Part shown: positions 12,263 through 64,000 of the stretch, in pieces | Layout: each line of letters begins with the position of its first letter | How positions within the stretch are numbered: the stretch's first letter is position 1 | Source of the DNA: Semisulcospira habei | Lineage: Eukaryota; Mollusca; Gastropoda; Semisulcospiridae | DNA: 64,000 nt | NCBI GenBank assembly: GCA_036245525.1 | Contig: BTPG01000005.1 | Span: 114,991,880-115,055,879, forward strand | Direction of reading: 5' to 3' | Made by a program: the position numbers and the translations under genes | Notes under the pieces: generated by a model | The model's database searches: none | The model's input: the letters and a program-made list of their open reading frames with translations, nothing else | What the model was told of the DNA's origin: nothing

Positions 12263-12590
12263 TTAACGCTTTGGTTGTCGGAAGCGCTCTTTGTTGTGGT
12301 GCTTCCTGAATGAATCACCATAACCCCTTAACTGCCGGAGGCAAGGCGAACGCTACCCATCTGCAAGAGACATAAATCCTCATGAGCCCCCGCTGTCGCG
12401 GGGGCTCATGAGGATTTATGTCTCTTCAGTGCTAGTCCTGTGTTCTTTGTGCCCACGTCTGGTCCCATTTCATCGGTGTTCTTCACGCGAATGTCGGTCA
12501 GTCTGCAGTGATTTCGGACTGGGAAACCCGAAGCGTCCACTGGCACTCAAGGGGTTAACAAAAAGCGCTACCGACAACCAAAGGGTCTTA
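12263..12590. mobile_element. PAL-C split by a nested PAL-B2
   Basis: Left part 12263-12320 begins TTAACGCTTTGGTTGTCGG. The right part, 12559-12590, reads CAAAAAGCGCTACCGACAAC. The two rejoin as one PAL-C when 12321-12558 is removed. Confidence 0.88.
12321..12558. mobile_element. PAL-B2 full element nested in PAL-C
   Basis: TAACCCCTTAACTGCC to GCACTCAAGGGGTTAA. Core hairpin 12361-12426 has ATAAATCCTCATGAG paired with CTCATGAGGATTTAT. The long outer arm matches 34211-34456 in reverse. Confidence 0.92.
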
Positions 12591-12691
12591 TGGGTTTTAA
12601 CAAATGGTTCCACACAAGTCCAGCTTGATCTGTGTACAACTCTTTCTTTGGCTAGACCTGACCGATCAGTATACTTGGTAATAAGGTTGTC

Positions 12692-12801
12692 CTGCTTTGG
12701 CAAAAGCGGGCCATCACGTCCATTTTTGAGAACAGCGAGATTTTATTTGTATTACAATAACAATCTCGGTTTTCACTAAAAGAGACACTGCCTTTTGGCT
12801 G
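12692..12801. mobile_element. PAL-E, diverged
   Basis: GGCAAAAGC...GAACAGCGAGATTTT pairs with ACAATCTCGGTTTTCAC...GCCTTTTGGC. Confidence 0.75.
12742..12747 (-). promoter_or_regulatory. candidate poly(A) signal AATAAA of the CUB gene
   Basis: This is the first AATAAA on the minus strand downstream of the stop, about 295 nt away. It lies inside a PAL-E palindrome. The hexamer is common by chance, so this is only a candidate. Confidence 0.3.
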
Positions 12802-12805
12802 CCCT

Positions 12806-12908
12806 GCATTGGCAAAAGCCAGAGCGTCCATTAATGTGAAAAGCGACATTTATATTGTTATACAATGAAAATTTCGCTTTTCACAAAAATGAACATACTG
12901 GCTTTTAG
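12806..12908. mobile_element. PAL-E, adjacent copy
   Basis: GTGAAAAGCGACATTT pairs with GAAAATTTCGCTTTTCAC, with GGCAAAAGCC and GGCTTTTAGG ends. Confidence 0.8.
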
Positions 12909-13040
12909 GATCGAGCAAAGAGGGAATCACTCAATCACTGGTTTGTTTTCATGTTTGTCTAGCGATGAGTGATTGTCCTTGGTGTGCAAACTATACTGCT
13001 CATTGACCAAACTGACGCACACTACAGATCCAGGGAACGG

Positions 13041-62241
<49,201 letters not shown>

Positions 62242-62343
62242 TTCCGCAGTCAGAAGTCAACAACCCGTGAGTCTCTTTGATGAATTATCTGTACACAAAC
62301 TCAATCAGTAACGAAATGTCCGGGGCACACAACCATACAAAAT

Positions 62344-62542
62344 TTAACCCCTTCGCAGCCACTGGTCGCCGACTGCGTTTCTGAAATCAACAAAGACCCA
62401 CAGCCGCCCAATGAACATGAACGCATTGTGGTGTTTGCAAGAGCATAGATACTCATGAGCCCCCGCGAATGCGGGGGCTCATGAGGATCAATGCCTCTTG
62501 CATCTGTGTGTTGGTCCTTGTGATCCGTCAGTGAAGGGGTTA
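62344..62542. mobile_element. PAL-B full element upstream of CUB gene start
   Basis: TTAACCCCTTCGCAGCCAC to CGTCAGTGAAGGGGTTAA. Core 62439-62506. It lies 103 bp upstream of the start codon, so it may be in the 5' UTR or promoter. Confidence 0.94.
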
Positions 62543-62734
62543 AGCCCGGATCAGACACCGGCCGAAACAAATTGTACAAACATCCGTAAACTGTGTTGAT
62601 TGTTGTACCAACGCATGTATCTGGTAGTATAGTCTAGCTTACTGAAGAAACTTTCACTACGAAAGGAAGACGAAAGATAGATATATTGCCAGTACTAGGC
62701 GCAGATCGTCATCCTGAAATTTTCGTTCCATATA

Positions 62735-62868
62735 CGCCAAAGATCCCTGGCCGTCCAAGGAACATAGACACAAAAGAGTTTCAGCAAGAGGCATAGATCC
62801 TCATGACAGCGGGGGCTCATGAGGACCTATGTCTCTTGCAGTGGGTCGTGTGTTCTTTTTTTCTCGGC
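62735..62868. mobile_element. PAL-B, shortened loop
   Basis: AAGAGGCATAGATCCTCATG pairs with CTCATGAGGACCTATG. The GC loop is partly deleted. Confidence 0.88.
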
Positions 62869-62959
62869 AGTGAACAGAGACTCCAGTCGATGCAGAATTT
62901 TCTAGTTTAGTAACAGGCCTGCAAAAGCCTGTGATGAAATCTAACACACGCAAGCTTAG

Positions 62960-63900
62960 ATATAATAAAATCAGATCAATTCACTGGACACACGAAGCTG
63001 CAGGACCTAGCACCCAATCAGTAACCGTAAGAATTCTGCACCTCTTGTTTTGAGAAAACAAAACACGAATAACGATGGAGGAAAATCGATGCGCTGGACA
63101 TGCATACCAAGAGAGTGCAGAGCCTAACATCGGATCACCGACAGTAAAAATGCTGGCATTGTCTTTGCTGAAACCTAAACACAAACAGAACATGACAATA
63201 GCTTCAATGAACACATAAAAAAAAGGGTACAGAACCTAACACTGAAGGTTAAAGCTCTACAGCTTCTGCGTTGAAGCCTGAAAATTAAAACAAGAAAAGT
63301 ACAGACCCTAAAACCGGACCGATGACAGTCAATGTTCAACAACATCAGCGCTGAAACCTAAACACGACTAATATAGGATGACCGATGCATTGGAAACACA
63401 GAAAACGTAGATACCCTTACAGAACATCGGAACAATTGCCGTAAAAAAAAATCTGCAGCTTCTGTGTTGAGCCCCGAAATCGATGCAGCAGGCACACGAC
63501 AAAGGTAGAGGATCTACGTGACACCGGAACACTGCTCGTAAAATTCGGCAGCTTCTGCGTTTAAATCTGAAATCGATGCTGTAGACACACGAAAAATAGA
63601 GTTCTACCTAACACCGGATCAGGCCGTTAAAAAAAGGTCTACGTTTAAACCTAAATCGATGCTGTAGACACACACAAAAATAGGGAACCTGATACCGGAT
63701 CAGGCCGTCAAAAAACTTCTGTGTTGAGACCTGAAATTGATGCTGTAGACACACGAGAAAGGTAACACCGGATCAAGGCAGTGAAAATTCTGCAACTCCC
63801 CGCGTTGAAACCTTCAGATCGATGCTGTAGACACACTGAGAAAAATGCGGAGACCCTAACACCGGACCACTGACCCGAAGAATGCTGAAGGCGTCTGTGT
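62960..63900. repeat. degenerate tandem array, period about 70-100 bp
   Basis: Around ten units share ATCGATGCTGTAGACACACGA, CCTAACACCGGATCA and TTCTGCGTTGAAACCTGAAA-like words. Units are most alike near 63530-63840 and decay leftward. It lies 0.7-1.7 kb upstream of the CUB gene start codon. Confidence 0.75.
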
Positions 63901-63985
63901 CAGGGGCGATCGATCCTCAGACTGCCTGCCCCCATCCCGCGACCCGTCGCCGGCGCTGATCTTCGGCGAGGGTAAAAAACCAGGT

Positions 63986-64000
63986 TTAACCCCTTCAATG
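63986..64000. mobile_element. PAL-B left end cut by window end
   Basis: TTAACCCCTTCAATG matches the family terminus. Confidence 0.6.

Overview
The window is animal nuclear DNA, not bacterial. It holds one gene with 15 phased exons over about 49 kb, long (TA)n, (TG)n, (ATT)n and (GGAT)n microsatellites, poly-C/(AC)n tracts, a tRNA-derived SINE and APE-type LINEs ending in (GTAA)n or (GAAT)n tails. The protein (signal peptide, Ser/Thr-rich stretch, three CUB domains, SEA-like stretch, one membrane span, long Lys/Ser/Asp-rich tail) and the repeat style suggest a marine invertebrate, perhaps a mollusc. That placement is inference and is weaker than the statement that this is a metazoan.

The gene lies on the minus strand. 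Its start codon is at 62241 and its stop codon ends at 13041. I rebuilt the 15 coding exons from GT/AG boundaries on the minus strand. Phases agree at all 14 junctions and the total is 4182 nt, 1393 residues plus stop. From N- to C-terminus: exon 1 (62.2 kb) is the signal peptide; exon 2 (58.8-60.5 kb) is a long Ser/Thr-rich region and the start of CUB1; exons 3-7 (53.1-56.1 kb) complete CUB1, CUB2 and CUB3; exons 8-10 (51.7, 46.5 and 27.7 kb) are an acidic linker and a SEA-like stretch; exon 11 (20.1 kb) is the membrane span; exons 12-15 (16.1-13.0 kb) are the cytoplasmic tail. Large introns 8, 9 and 10 hold most of the mobile DNA. The outer flanks (1-13040 and 62242-64000) show no gene I can support.

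The other major content is a very dense population of short, almost fully palindromic elements, about one per 700 bp. They fall into recurring families that I label PAL-A to PAL-Q. Most are 45-250 bp hairpins, and many full-length copies end in TTAA inside a short terminal inverted repeat such as TTAACCCCTTCACTGCC. Nested insertions and one filled/empty site pair inside this window indicate that TTAA is the duplicated target. That resembles piggyBac-type MITEs, but here each element has a short terminal repeat plus a separate internal perfect hairpin.

Two APE-type LINEs of related lineages sit in introns with clear target-site duplications. The one at 46814-49982 has an intact endonuclease-reverse transcriptase ORF. 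The one at 37908-41210 carries a 2-nt frameshift and sits inside a PAL-B hairpin. A 5'-truncated copy nearly identical to the second lies at 41968-42560. A 1.1-kb insert at 45.2-46.3 kb is a tandem array that repeats a nuclear-receptor DR1-like motif.
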